A stretch of 64,000 nucleotides of DNA from Lentzea alba (GCF_011067745.1 NZ_JAAMPJ010000016.1:124001-188000), one strand, 5' to 3'; shown: positions 8,139-16,777, counted from the stretch's first letter. Numbers and translations: made by a program. Notes: a model not told the origin generated them from the letters alone.

Positions 8139-8627
8139 TCACCCTTCTCGGGTGGACTCCGCCGCCAGCGCCAGGGGTCCGCCGATCACCAGCGCCAGCG
8201 GAGGCAGGGCCCACACCAGCACACCGGCGACCACCAACGCGGCCATCAGCATCGGCCGAGGTGCTTCGAATTTCAATGCGCCGCGCCCACCAAGACACGC
8301 TTGCGCCAGGATCCATGCCCCGATGGCGGAAGCGGCGACCAGCACAGCGCCCCGAACGGGCCACGGCGCGGGCAGCACGGTCATCACCAGCACGACGTCC
8401 ACCACCAGCACCAGGCCCACCACCGCGAACACCACACCCGGCACCCACCGCACACGCAGCAGCGACCAGAACCGCCCGGCCGGAAGACCGCCCCGCAGGA
8501 CGGCGCACGCCGCCCCGAAAGCCGAGAACGCGGTCACCAGCGGGAGCGATGCCACGAACACGAACACGCCGATCAGCAGGGTGTCGGCGAGAGTCTCCAG
8601 CCGTCCTGTGGCATCTCTCGGGGTCAT
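8139..8627 (-). CDS. DUF624-like membrane protein of the sugar operon
   Basis: This 162-residue protein has four or five predicted helices. It begins with MTPRDATGRLETLADTLLIGVFVFVASLPLVTAFSAFGA, the SLPLVT pattern near the start that marks DUF624/YesL proteins. These small proteins accompany CUT1 sugar importers; their role is not established. It overlaps the MalG-type permease gene by 4 bases and is followed closely by the second Gfo/Idh/MocA gene. Confidence 0.8.
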   Translation of the reverse strand: MTPRDATGRLETLADTLLIGVFVFVASLPLVTAFSAFGAACAVLRGGLPAGRFWSLLRVRWVPGVVFAVVGLVLVVDVVLVMTVLPAPWPVRGAVLVAASAIGAWILAQACLGGRGALKFEAPRPMLMAALVVAGVLVWALPPLALVIGGPLALAAESTREG

Positions 8628-9451
8628 CCCTTCAGTCCCGTCGTGGCCACGCCGGCGACCAGGAACCGCTGGAACGCCAGGAAGAACAACCCGATCGGCA
8701 CCAGCGACAGCACCGACATCGCGAACATCGGCCCGTACGAGGACGACGACGTCTGGTCGATGAACAGCCGCAGCCCCATCGGGATCGTGTAGTTCTCGGT
8801 CGACGACAGGTAGATCAGCTGCGAGAAGAAGTCGTTCCAGGTCCAGATGAACGTGAAGATCGCCGTGGTCACCATCGCCGGTCTGGACAGCGGCAGCACA
8901 ACGTACCGGTAGTTGCGGATCGGGCCGCACCCGTCGATCTTCGCCGCCTCGTCCAGCTCCGCCGGGATGCCGCGCATGAACTGCACCATCAGGAACACGA
9001 AGAACGCGTCGGTCGCCAGCAGCTTCGGCAGGATCAGCGGCACGAACGTGTCGATCATCCCCAACTGCTGGAACACCACGTATTGCGGGATCAGCGTGAC
9101 GTGCGCGGGCAGCATGATCGTGACCAGCGCGAACGCGAACAGCGGGCCGTTGAGCCGGAACCGCAGCCGCGCGAACGCGTACGCGGCCAGCGAGCACGAC
9201 ACGACGTTGCCGATCACCGCACCGCTCGCCACGATCGTCGAGTTGCCCAGGAACGTCCAGAACGACTCGCCGCCCGCACCTTCGAGAGCACCTCGGTACC
9301 CGTCGGTGGTCACGCGTCCGGGGAACAGCGACCGGAGGTTCGAGACGAGGTCCTCGACCGGTGTGAGCGACGCCGAGATCAGCCACACGATCGGATACAG
9401 CACCAACGCCAGCGCGGCCAGGCACAGCAGGAAGACCACAGCCCGCTTCAT
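8624..9451 (-). CDS. Carbohydrate ABC transporter permease (MalG-like, CUT1)
   Basis: The 275-residue inner-membrane protein has six predicted helices and the conserved EAA loop ELDEAAKIDGCGPIRNYRYVVLPLSRPA, which docks with the ATPase. It starts at an ATG that overlaps the stop of the MalF-like gene by 4 bases. The C-terminus (FQRFLVAGVATTGLKG) is the usual end of MalG-type permeases. With the two upstream genes it forms the import channel and capture unit. Confidence 0.95.
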   Translation of the reverse strand: MKRAVVFLLCLAALALVLYPIVWLISASLTPVEDLVSNLRSLFPGRVTTDGYRGALEGAGGESFWTFLGNSTIVASGAVIGNVVSCSLAAYAFARLRFRLNGPLFAFALVTIMLPAHVTLIPQYVVFQQLGMIDTFVPLILPKLLATDAFFVFLMVQFMRGIPAELDEAAKIDGCGPIRNYRYVVLPLSRPAMVTTAIFTFIWTWNDFFSQLIYLSSTENYTIPMGLRLFIDQTSSSSYGPMFAMSVLSLVPIGLFFLAFQRFLVAGVATTGLKG

Positions 9452-10263
9452 CGTTCGTCCCCGTAGAACACCCAGTACCGCGAAGTGCGGAACAGCACCG
9501 CGGTGATCAGCGCGATCGCCACCAGCAGCACCCACGCCATGGCCGACGCGTAACCCATGCGGAACTCCGTGAACCCGCGCTCGTACAGGTAGAGCGTGTA
9601 GAACAACGTCGAGTCGGCCGGTCCCCCGCGCCCGCCGCTCACCACGAACGCCTGCGTGAACGCCTGGAACGCGTGGATCGTCTCCAGCACGAGGTTGAAG
9701 AACAGCACCGGCGAGAGCATCGGCAGCGTGATGGAGGCCAGCTTGCGCCACCACCCGGCGCCGTCCACCGCGGCGGCGTCGAACAGGTCGCGCGGGATCT
9801 GCTGCAGGCCCGCCAGGAAGATCACCATCGGGGCGCCGAACTGCCAGGCGGACAGCAGCACGATGGTGACCAGGGAGGTGTCCGGCAGGTCGACCCAGGT
9901 GTCGAAGATCGCCCGCCACGCCAGCGCCAGCCCGACCGACGCACCCAGCAACGAGGGTGCGTAGAACGCCGACCGGAAGAACGCCTGCCCTTTGCCGCGC
10001 AACGAGTTCAGCAGCAACGCGACGGCCAACGCCAAGACGAGCTTCAACGGCACCGACCACGCGACGTACTTCAACGTCACGCCGACCGACTGCAGATAAC
10101 GCGGGTCATCGCCGAACAGCTTGGCGTAGTTGTCGAGGCCGACCCACTGAGGTTCGTTGAACAGGTCGTAGTCGGTGAACGACAGGTACAGCGACACGAC
10201 CATGGGCGCGACGGTGAGACCGATAGCGCCGAGCAGCCACGGTCCCAGAAACAGGTACGGCAC
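9448..10263 (-). CDS. Carbohydrate ABC transporter permease (MalF-like, CUT1)
   Basis: This 271-residue permease has six predicted helices (first at YLFLGPWLLGAIGLTVAPMVVSLYLSF) and the EAA loop DLFDAAAVDGAGWWRKLASITLPMLSP. The N-terminal cytoplasmic tail is very short because the GTG start overlaps the TAG stop of the binding-protein gene by one base. It pairs with the MalG-like subunit. Confidence 0.95.
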   Translation of the reverse strand: MPYLFLGPWLLGAIGLTVAPMVVSLYLSFTDYDLFNEPQWVGLDNYAKLFGDDPRYLQSVGVTLKYVAWSVPLKLVLALAVALLLNSLRGKGQAFFRSAFYAPSLLGASVGLALAWRAIFDTWVDLPDTSLVTIVLLSAWQFGAPMVIFLAGLQQIPRDLFDAAAVDGAGWWRKLASITLPMLSPVLFFNLVLETIHAFQAFTQAFVVSGGRGGPADSTLFYTLYLYERGFTEFRMGYASAMAWVLLVAIALITAVLFRTSRYWVFYGDER

Positions 10264-11528
10264 TACTTCAAAGCTTCTTCCGCGTCACGCCAGAACTCGT
10301 CCAACGCCTGGTCAATCGTCTTCTTCCCGAACACGACTTCCTCGTGCTTGCGCTGCATCAGCTTGTAGATCGCGCCGTCACCTTTCGGCGGGGCGGGCGG
10401 GGCGTCACCGAGCTTCGCGTCGACCGACTTCTCGTACTCGAAGATCACCTTGTTGGCACCGCTGAGGTTCTGCGCCACGGCCTCGCGGATCTTCAGGTTC
10501 GCCGGCAGGCCGCGGTTCGCGCCGAGAACCTTGCCCGCGTCCGGGTCGTTGAGCAGGAAGTCGATGAGCTTGACCGCCGCGTCCTTGTTCTTGGTGCGGG
10601 CGGACGCGCTGATCAGCTGCGACGGCTTGCGGTACGAACCGAGCGTCTCGTTGTTGTCACTGGGATACGGGCCGAGTTTGAGCTCGTCCGGGCGCACCGT
10701 GTTGTAACCGCCGTAGAGGCTGTCGTAGCTGTGTTCGGAGGCGCTGAGCTTCTTGCCCATCGGGGTCTGCTCGGCACCCGCGTTCAGCGTCGTCACCAGC
10801 TCGGCCGGAGTCGTGGCCCGCGCGTCGCGGAAGTCCTTGGAGAGCTGCCAGAACGCCTTCAGGTCGTCCTTCGAGTAACCGAGCTTGCCGTTGTCGTAGA
10901 GCGCTTTGCCGCGCTGCCGCAGCCAGGTCTCGAAGACGTCCTCGGTGCCGCCGAAGTCCGTGGAGCCCGCGATCTTGCCGCCGGTGCTCGCCTGGATCTT
11001 GCCCGCGATCTCCTTGTAGTCGGCCCAGGTCCAGCCGATCTTCGGTTCGGCCACACCCGCCGCCGCGAACAGCTTCGGGTCGTAGACGATCGTGGTGGCG
11101 TTCTGCGCCAAGGGCATCGCGACCTGCTTGCCGTTCAGCTCGCCGCTGCCGACGAAGCCGGCGTTCCAGTCCGCGGTGCGGATCTCCTTGCCCACGTACG
11201 GGGTGAGGTCCAGCAACACGTTGCGGCCCGCGTACTCGTTGAGGTAGCGGTAGTCCATCTGGATCACGTCCGGCGCGTTGCCGCCCGCGATCTCGGTGGA
11301 GAGCTTCTCGAAGTAGTTCTGGAAGTTCTGGAACGAGGTCGAGACCTTGATGTTCGGGTTGCGACTCTCGAACAGCTTCACCGCCTCGGTGGTCACCTTG
11401 GCGCGGTCGTCGTTGCCCCACCAGATGAAGCGGATCTCGGTCTGACCGTTCGCGCTGGATCCGCCGCCACAGCCCGACGCCACCAGCACGGCGCCGAGTG
11501 CCAAGCCCACAATCTTGTGCGCTTCCAC
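10263..11528 (-). CDS. Extracellular sugar-binding lipoprotein (CUT1)
   Basis: The 421-residue protein has a lipoprotein signal peptide with lipobox VASGC (Cys about residue 20) and then a UgpB/MalE-type binding fold: TEIRFIWWGNDDRAKVTTEAVKLFE and DVIQMDYRYLNEYAGRN. It captures the sugar outside the membrane for the two permeases. The GTG start is preceded by GAGGGGAGACCA. The operon has no ATPase gene, so a shared MsiK-like ATPase encoded elsewhere must power it, as is usual for CUT1 importers in actinomycetes. Confidence 0.95.
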   Translation of the reverse strand: MEAHKIVGLALGAVLVASGCGGGSSANGQTEIRFIWWGNDDRAKVTTEAVKLFESRNPNIKVSTSFQNFQNYFEKLSTEIAGGNAPDVIQMDYRYLNEYAGRNVLLDLTPYVGKEIRTADWNAGFVGSGELNGKQVAMPLAQNATTIVYDPKLFAAAGVAEPKIGWTWADYKEIAGKIQASTGGKIAGSTDFGGTEDVFETWLRQRGKALYDNGKLGYSKDDLKAFWQLSKDFRDARATTPAELVTTLNAGAEQTPMGKKLSASEHSYDSLYGGYNTVRPDELKLGPYPSDNNETLGSYRKPSQLISASARTKNKDAAVKLIDFLLNDPDAGKVLGANRGLPANLKIREAVAQNLSGANKVIFEYEKSVDAKLGDAPPAPPKGDGAIYKLMQRKHEEVVFGKKTIDQALDEFWRDAEEALK

Positions 11529-11538
11529 TGGTCTCCCC

Positions 11539-12804
11539 TCATCTGAGGTCGATGACGTCGGCGACGCGGACCGGTTCCCCGGTCTCGAAGCTGCGGTTGG
11601 CGGCGAAACCAGTCAGCAGCGAGAGCGTGCCGTCGTAGTGCGTTGCCTTGCGTCCCAACGGGTCTTCCTGCCCGGGAGGCCCGTACAGCGCGTCCACCAT
11701 GCGTTGGTCGGCGCCACCGTGACCGTTCCGGTCGTACTCCAGCGGGATCTCCTCCCGTTGTTCGAACAGGCGCTGCACGGACAGCGTCGCCCGCCCCTCC
11801 TCCGGGTTGGCGTTCACGCCGTGCACCGCCGGGTTCTGGCTCGACACCCAGGAGTTCTCGACGACTTCGAGTTCGAGACGCCCCTTGCTGCCGTTGACCA
11901 TCAGCCGATAGCCCTCCCACGGCGAGTACGCCGTGAGGTGGTACGTGAGGTTCGCACCGCTGGCGTAGCGGACGAGCACCGACATGTCGTCCTCAATGGA
12001 CACGCCGGGTTCGAACGGGTTCTGGTCGCGGCGGTAGCCGTCCTCGTGCTGCGCGTCGAGGTAGAGCTTCCTGAGCCAGTCGTTCTGCTCCAGCTTCATC
12101 TCGAACCGGTCGTCGTCGGAGTACCCGTGACGCTTGCCGTTTTCCTCGCCGTAGAAGAACAAACGGCCGTGCGCGTACACGGTTTCCGGCACCGAGCCGA
12201 CCCACCAGTTCAGCAGGTCGAAGTGGTGGGTCGCCTTGTGCACCATGAGACCGCCGGAGTTGGCCTTGTCGCGGTGCCAGCGGCGGAAGTAGTCGGCGCC
12301 GTGCCGGGTGTCGAGCAGCCACTCGAAGTGCACGGATCCGATCTCGCCGACCGCGCCGTCCGCCAGCAGTGCGCGGACCTTCTCGTGGATCGGGTTGTAG
12401 CGGTAGTTGAACGTGACGGTGACGTTGCCGTCGTTGCGGTGCACCGCGTCCAGGATCTTGCCCGCCGACGGGACGTCCGTCGTCATCGGCTTTTCCGTCA
12501 CGACGTCGCGACCGGCGTCCAGTGCCTCGACGATGTACATGTCGTGAAAGCGGTCGACAGTGGTCACCACCACCACGTCGACCTGCTGCTCGTCGAGCAT
12601 CTTGAGGAAGTCTTCGGCGTCGTACGTGGGGACCGGCTCGACCCCCAGCTCAGCGAGCCGGTCGTTGTGGACGTTCATCCGGGTGCGGTTCACGTCAGCG
12701 AACGCGACGAGTTGGCAGGTGTCGGCGTGTTCGACCGCGATGGCGTGGATGTGCCGCTCAGCCCGTGACCCGGTGCCGACCACGGCATAGCGCTTGCGGG
12801 CCAT
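11539..12804 (-). CDS. Gfo/Idh/MocA family oxidoreductase (operon head)
   Basis: This 421-residue enzyme has a Rossmann start (KRYAVVGTGSRAERHIHAIAVEHADTCQLVAFADVNRTR), the catalytic-region motif GRDVVTEKPMTTD, and a long C-terminal beta-sheet domain with many Trp/Tyr residues. It should oxidise or reduce a sugar or sugar acid with NAD(P). It is the first gene of the minus-strand import operon; the ATG has GGGAGGTTCTG upstream. The substrate is not readable from sequence; two such dehydrogenases with a DUF624 protein suggest a modified oligosaccharide, inositol or amino sugar. Confidence 0.92.
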   Translation of the reverse strand: MARKRYAVVGTGSRAERHIHAIAVEHADTCQLVAFADVNRTRMNVHNDRLAELGVEPVPTYDAEDFLKMLDEQQVDVVVVTTVDRFHDMYIVEALDAGRDVVTEKPMTTDVPSAGKILDAVHRNDGNVTVTFNYRYNPIHEKVRALLADGAVGEIGSVHFEWLLDTRHGADYFRRWHRDKANSGGLMVHKATHHFDLLNWWVGSVPETVYAHGRLFFYGEENGKRHGYSDDDRFEMKLEQNDWLRKLYLDAQHEDGYRRDQNPFEPGVSIEDDMSVLVRYASGANLTYHLTAYSPWEGYRLMVNGSKGRLELEVVENSWVSSQNPAVHGVNANPEEGRATLSVQRLFEQREEIPLEYDRNGHGGADQRMVDALYGPPGQEDPLGRKATHYDGTLSLLTGFAANRSFETGEPVRVADVIDLR

Positions 12805-12815
12805 CAGAACCTCCC

Positions 12816-12829
12816 GGTAAACGGTTTCC
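12816..12829. promoter_or_regulatory. Possible LacI-type operator before the sugar operon
   Basis: GGTAAACGGTTTCC is an imperfect palindrome (10 of 14 positions symmetric) whose centre CG and A/T-flanked half-sites resemble LacI-family operators. It lies just upstream of the ribosome-binding site of the first sugar-operon gene, where a repressor would block transcription. No regulator gene is adjacent. Confidence 0.35.
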
Positions 12830-12854
12830 TCACGCTAGCCGCACCAGCCCTGAC

Positions 12855-12906
12855 CTCGTCAAGAGTTCGCGAAAACCTTTTCGGCTGTTTCAGTATCTTG
12901 AACGAG
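12855..12906. promoter_or_regulatory. Inverted repeats in the sugar operon / nucleoside hydrolase divergent promoter
   Basis: The divergent region 12805-12970 contains two symmetric elements: CTCGTCAAGAG (12855-12865) facing CTTGAACGAG (12897-12906), and between them the short palindrome CGAAAA-CC-TTTTCG (12870-12883). They are candidate operators that could coordinate the sugar operon and the nucleoside hydrolase. No assignment to a known regulator is made. Confidence 0.35.
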
Positions 12907-12970
12907 TAACTTGCACATCACGGGCTTGCCCCAAGTGCGCCGGGGCGCCTGCCAGGGCCACGATTGACCG

Positions 12971-13873
12971 ATGATCCCAGCAGTCCTCGACTGCGACCCC
13001 GGCCACGACGACGCGATCGCGATCTTGCTGGCCGCCGGCTCGCCCGAGATCGACCTCCGCGCGATCACGACCGTCGCCGCGAACCAGACGCTCGACAAGG
13101 TCACGCTAAACGCACAACGGATCTGCTCGGCCGCCGGAATTTCGGTGCCGATCGCGCGTGGGTGCGCACGGCCGTTGGTGCGACCTTTGTACGTGGCGGA
13201 GGACATCCACGGCGAGTCCGGAATGGACGGACCGGCGTTCGGCTCGATCACGGTAGACGTGGTCGAGGACCACGCGATCGACGTGATACACCGGAACATG
13301 CCGGCGACGTTGGTCGCGACCGGAGCGTTGACGAACGTGGCCGCCTATCTGACCCGATACGGGACTTCAGCCGTGCGCGAGATCGTGCTCATGGGCGGGT
13401 CCACCGAGCGCGGCAACACCACGCCGTACGCGGAGTTCAACATCTACGTCGATCCGGAGGCCGCCGCGATCGTCTTCGGCAGCGGCGTGCCGATCACGAT
13501 GATCGGGTTGAACGTGACGCACCAGGCACTGGTGACGCCGGGAATCGTGGCTCAGTTGAACGAACTGGGGTCGCTCGGACGCATCTGCGGGGACCTGATG
13601 ACGTTCTTCGCGGCGACCTACCGCGAGGTGTTCGGGTTCGAAGCGCCGCCGTTGCACGACCCGGTGGCGGTGGCGCGGGTGATCGATCCGACGCTGGTGA
13701 CGTGCGTCGAGGCGTTCGTCGGGATCGAGACCACGGGGACGTTCACGCGCGGCGCGACGGTCGTGGACCTGCACGGCAGGCTGGGACGGCCGCCGAACGC
13801 CCAGGTCGCCGTGGGGCTGGACGTGGACCGGTTCTTCGACCTGGTCGTGGACGCCGTGCGCCGTCTCTCGTAA
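12971..13873 (+). CDS. Inosine/uridine-preferring nucleoside hydrolase (IUNH)
   Basis: The 300-residue enzyme has the IUNH calcium-binding signature DCDPGHDDAIAI at residues 7-18, plus a central NIYVDPEAAAIVFGSGVPITMIGLNVTHQAL segment with the family's N-x-x-x-D-P-EAA pattern. It cleaves the N-glycosidic bond of ribonucleosides to release ribose and a base. It is divergent from the sugar-import operon, so the two may be co-regulated and the imported compound could be a nucleoside or ribose derivative; this link is only positional. Confidence 0.93.
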   Translation: MIPAVLDCDPGHDDAIAILLAAGSPEIDLRAITTVAANQTLDKVTLNAQRICSAAGISVPIARGCARPLVRPLYVAEDIHGESGMDGPAFGSITVDVVEDHAIDVIHRNMPATLVATGALTNVAAYLTRYGTSAVREIVLMGGSTERGNTTPYAEFNIYVDPEAAAIVFGSGVPITMIGLNVTHQALVTPGIVAQLNELGSLGRICGDLMTFFAATYREVFGFEAPPLHDPVAVARVIDPTLVTCVEAFVGIETTGTFTRGATVVDLHGRLGRPPNAQVAVGLDVDRFFDLVVDAVRRLS

Positions 13874-13928
13874 CAGCGTTGACCGGCTGGCGATGATAGG
13901 CCCGAGGGGCAATTCCTCGGGGGGAACC

Positions 13929-14438
13929 ATGACCAGTCCAGGTTTCGATCCGCAGCAGCCTGCGGACGCCGCGGCGCAGCCGGAGACCCCGTCGGCCGCA
14001 CCGGAGTTCGAGGTGTACACGCCTCCGGCGTCCACGCCGGAGCCACCGCCGGTCGCGCCGGCGCAGGTCCAGCCGAAGCCGAAGAGGACCGGCTTGGTCG
14101 TGCTCGCGATCTTCACCGTGCTGCAGTTCGGCACGGCGGCCACGTTCGGCACGCTCTTCTTCCTGGAGAAGGCGCGCTCTGCCGACCTCTCGAAGCAGAT
14201 CGAGACCAAGGATCGCGAGGCCGCGGACCTCACGAAGAAGGCCAAGGACAGCGAGGACGACGCGCTGCGGGCGTCGGACGCGCAGAAGAAGGCAGAGGCC
14301 GCGCAGAAGAAAGCCGAGGCGGAGGCGGCGACGTCCCAGCAGTGCCGTGACGCGGCACGTGCGCTGAGGTCGGCCGCCATCACGAACGACGAGGCCAAGG
14401 GCCAGACCGCGGCACTCGACGTCTTCACGCACTGCTGA
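13929..14438 (+). CDS. Single-pass membrane protein with Pro-rich head and coiled-coil
   Basis: The 169-residue protein has a Pro/Ala/Gln-rich cytoplasmic head (residues 1-55), one membrane helix (about 58-80, TGLVVLAIFTVLQFGTAATFGTLFFL), then an extracellular Ala/Lys/Glu-rich coiled coil (about 85-140). It ends in a two-cysteine segment (QQCRDAARALRSA...FTHC). The ATG is chosen because GGGGGGAA precedes it. I recognise no family; such proteins are frequent in Pseudonocardiaceae. It converges on the secreted NlpC/P60-like gene with a shared terminator between them. Confidence 0.8.
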   Translation: MTSPGFDPQQPADAAAQPETPSAAPEFEVYTPPASTPEPPPVAPAQVQPKPKRTGLVVLAIFTVLQFGTAATFGTLFFLEKARSADLSKQIETKDREAADLTKKAKDSEDDALRASDAQKKAEAAQKKAEAEAATSQQCRDAARALRSAAITNDEAKGQTAALDVFTHC

Positions 14439-14450
14439 TCAGGCGAAAGA

Positions 14451-14492
14451 ACGGGGCGGCGACTCGAGTGAGTCGCCGCCCCGTTTTCGTTT
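14451..14492. terminator. Intrinsic terminator between convergent genes
   Basis: ACGGGGCGGCGACTC and GAGTCGCCGCCCCGT (14451-14484) form a 15-pair stem with a 4-base loop, followed on the plus strand by TTTCGTTTT. It ends the coiled-coil membrane gene. On the minus strand the stem is followed only by TCTTTCG, so it may also act, less strongly, for the gene at 14498. Confidence 0.85.
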
Positions 14493-14497
14493 TCAGG

Positions 14498-15964
14498 TCA
14501 GCTGATCCCGCGGTCGCTGAGCAGCGCCCACTGGCTCCAGCCCGCCTTCTCCTTGTAGAAGCGGCGGATCAGCTTGCCGTCGTCGGTGCGGGCGAAGACC
14601 TCGACGGTCTTCGTCTGCGCGTGGTACATCGCGGTCGGCGCCTCGGACACCTTGGTGGTGCCGAGCTTCGCCCACGAGGTCCAGCCGCTGTCGGTCGCGC
14701 GCGAGTGCTCGACGATGCCGCCCTCACCGAGCTGCACGACGTCGATCGAGCCGGTCGTCGAGTTGAACACCGCCGACGGCGCGCCGGTGCCCTTGCCACC
14801 GAGCGACTTCCAGACGCCGGCCGCGTACTGCTCGACGCTGCCGGTGGCGGTGCGGACGAAGATCTGGTCGACGGCGACGCTCGGGTCGCTGACGATCTTC
14901 GTCTCGCCCTGGTCCTGCCAGGCGGTGCCGTCCCACTTGACGAGCTTGTCGTCGGCGGAACGCGCGTAGAGGTCCTTGTCCGCGACGGCCGGGTCGCCCT
15001 GGATCTTGCGGTCGCCCACCGGCGCCCACTTGTCCGTGAAGCCGAGCAGCACGCCGTCCACGCCGCGGGCGAACACCTCGACGGCCTTGGTCTTGTCGTT
15101 CCACCTCAGCACCGGGCTGCCCGCGACGGCCGTGTCGCCGACCGCGAGCCACTTGCCGTCGACGCGGCGGTAGATCTTGCCGTCCGTGCCGCGCGCGAAC
15201 ACCTCGACGATCTTCGTCTCCGGGTTCATCAGCGCGACCGGGTCACTCGCGAAGATCTCGGCCCCGAGCTGCTGCCAGCCGTTCCAGCGGCTCGTCTTGT
15301 GGAAGTTCGTGATGATCGTGCCGTCCGCGGCGCGCGCGTAGACCTCCAGCTGCTGCTGGCCGGTGTTGGAGATCTGCGGGCCGGAGCTGACGACCGGCTT
15401 GTCCGTGACCGGGGTGTCGCTGGTCGTGGTGCCACCGGCCTCGACGAGGCCGTTGTAGCGCAGCGGCACGTACCGCTTGGCCGTGCTCGCGCTCCAGACG
15501 CGCTGCACCGGCCGGCTGCCGTCCGGTCCGGCCTGCTCGCGCACGATCGGCCGCGTCTTGGCGGCGTCCGCCCAGCCGATGAACAGCGCGACGTGGTTCT
15601 CGCGGTCGTTGAGCGCGTCACCGGGACGCAGGTCCGCCCAGTCGATGCGGTGCGCGACCTGCTCGAGGATGTGGGTCGTGTAGGAGATGCGCAGGCCCCA
15701 GGCCATCGAGACGAAGCCGGAGCAGTCGGTGCGGTAGGCGCCGTACTTGTTGCCGAAGCAGTCGCTCTGGCTGTACGGCACACGGGCGCTGATCCACGTG
15801 CGCGAGCGCGCCAGGATCTCCGTGCGCGTGATCTTGGAGTTGGCCTCGTACGTTCCGCAGACCACCCCGCCCTCGGCAGCAGCGACCGCGACGTCTGGCA
15901 TCGCCAGCGTCGAGCCGAACGTGATCGCCGCCGCGGCGACCGCCAACATCCCCCACGACTTCAT
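14498..15964 (-). CDS. Secreted NlpC/P60-like protein with C-terminal beta-propeller/lectin repeats
   Basis: This 488-residue protein has a Sec signal peptide (MKSWGMLAVAAAAITFGSTLAMPDVAVAAA). Residues about 50-150 hold a compact domain with TDCSGFVSMAWGL (candidate catalytic Cys) and DLRPGDALNDRENHVALFIGW (candidate His), the Cys-then-His order of NlpC/P60 peptidoglycan hydrolases. From about residue 195 on there are seven or so repeats of the form EVFARGxDGKIYRR-DGKWxxxGD, like the WxxW/LGG blades of PLL-type lectin propellers. It probably binds glycans and cleaves cell wall or acts outside the cell. ATG at 15964 is preferred since the signal peptide starts there. Confidence 0.82.
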   Translation of the reverse strand: MKSWGMLAVAAAAITFGSTLAMPDVAVAAAEGGVVCGTYEANSKITRTEILARSRTWISARVPYSQSDCFGNKYGAYRTDCSGFVSMAWGLRISYTTHILEQVAHRIDWADLRPGDALNDRENHVALFIGWADAAKTRPIVREQAGPDGSRPVQRVWSASTAKRYVPLRYNGLVEAGGTTTSDTPVTDKPVVSSGPQISNTGQQQLEVYARAADGTIITNFHKTSRWNGWQQLGAEIFASDPVALMNPETKIVEVFARGTDGKIYRRVDGKWLAVGDTAVAGSPVLRWNDKTKAVEVFARGVDGVLLGFTDKWAPVGDRKIQGDPAVADKDLYARSADDKLVKWDGTAWQDQGETKIVSDPSVAVDQIFVRTATGSVEQYAAGVWKSLGGKGTGAPSAVFNSTTGSIDVVQLGEGGIVEHSRATDSGWTSWAKLGTTKVSEAPTAMYHAQTKTVEVFARTDDGKLIRRFYKEKAGWSQWALLSDRGIS

Positions 15965-16194
15965 GCCGGTCACCGTAGCAAGCCGAGGTGAAGTTTTGGT
16001 CCGGTCGAACGGACCGAGTTCTGCCTCAGCGCCCAGTCGGGTGACGATCTTGAACTCGCGGTGCAGGACTGGTCGCCCGGGGTGTACGTCAGCCGCCGAC
16101 GCCGGCCAGGCGGTCAACCGTGAACGGCCGGCCGAACCCGCGGGCAGCGAACTCCGCCCGCGCGGGCGGTGTCGCCCTCCTCCGCGGCCGGCCC

Positions 16195-16707
16195 TCAAAG
16201 CCCCTGAAGGCTCGCCACGAGATCGGCGTCCGTGATCTCGGCGGTCACCCACGCCAGCGGGTAGCTCAGCTGGATCGTGTCGATCTCCCTGGTGAGGCGC
16301 ACGCCGGGCAACACCTTGCGCACCAACGCGAGCATGCCCTCGTTGTCCGGCAGCACGTCGCCGTGCAGGGTCGCGATGTCCATCCTGGCGGCCACCGCGG
16401 TCAGCTCCTCCAGCAACCGGCGCCCGACACCACGGCGTTGCCACAGGTCGATCACGGCCACGGCGATCTCGGCCCCGCACTCGCCGGTCTTGATCAACCG
16501 TGCGATGCCGACCGGGTCGCCGCCGATCCGGGCACACACGGCCGCGTGCCGTTCGCCGTCCACGTCGACCAGCACTCGCCGGGCCGAGGCGGTCAGCCGT
16601 GGCGTCGGCGAGTGAAACCGCAGGTAGCGGCTTCGGGCGGACAGTCCCGCGAACACCGCGTCGACGGCTTCCGGCGCGGTGTCGCGGTTGAGCTCGGTGA
16701 CGCGCAT
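16195..16707 (-). CDS. GNAT family N-acetyltransferase
   Basis: The 170-residue protein carries the GNAT acetyl-CoA loop VAVIDLWQRRGVGRRLLEEL (R-x-x-G-x-G/A form, about residues 92-111) and a central beta strand GIARLIKTGECGAEIAVAV. It should acetylate an amine on a small molecule or protein. It is divergent from the HxlR gene, and the shared region has two operator-like palindromes, so its expression is probably set by that regulator. Confidence 0.88.
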   Translation of the reverse strand: MRVTELNRDTAPEAVDAVFAGLSARSRYLRFHSPTPRLTASARRVLVDVDGERHAAVCARIGGDPVGIARLIKTGECGAEIAVAVIDLWQRRGVGRRLLEELTAVAARMDIATLHGDVLPDNEGMLALVRKVLPGVRLTREIDTIQLSYPLAWVTAEITDADLVASLQGL

Positions 16708-16724
16708 GAGGATCGACTCCCTGA

Positions 16725-16777
16725 GTTCGGAATCCGAACTGTAGCTGAGTTCGAAAATCGAACGCAAGGGATATCCT
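16725..16777. promoter_or_regulatory. Two palindromic operators and -10 box in the GNAT/HxlR divergent promoter
   Basis: Two perfect palindromes lie 24 bases apart: GTTCGGAATCCGAAC (16725-16739) and GTTCGAAAATCGAAC (16749-16763). Both keep GTTCG/CGAAC arms, and both are preceded by TGA. A TATCCT -10 box (16772-16777) sits 6 bases before the HxlR start codon, which implies a leaderless transcript. These are strong candidates for binding sites of the adjacent HxlR protein, in a position to repress both genes. Confidence 0.75.

Noticed and set aside
15965..16194. Possible small gene between the secreted propeller protein and the GNAT gene
   Set aside because: No frame has a start with a ribosome-binding site or recognisable sequence; treated as an intergenic stretch with nothing visible.
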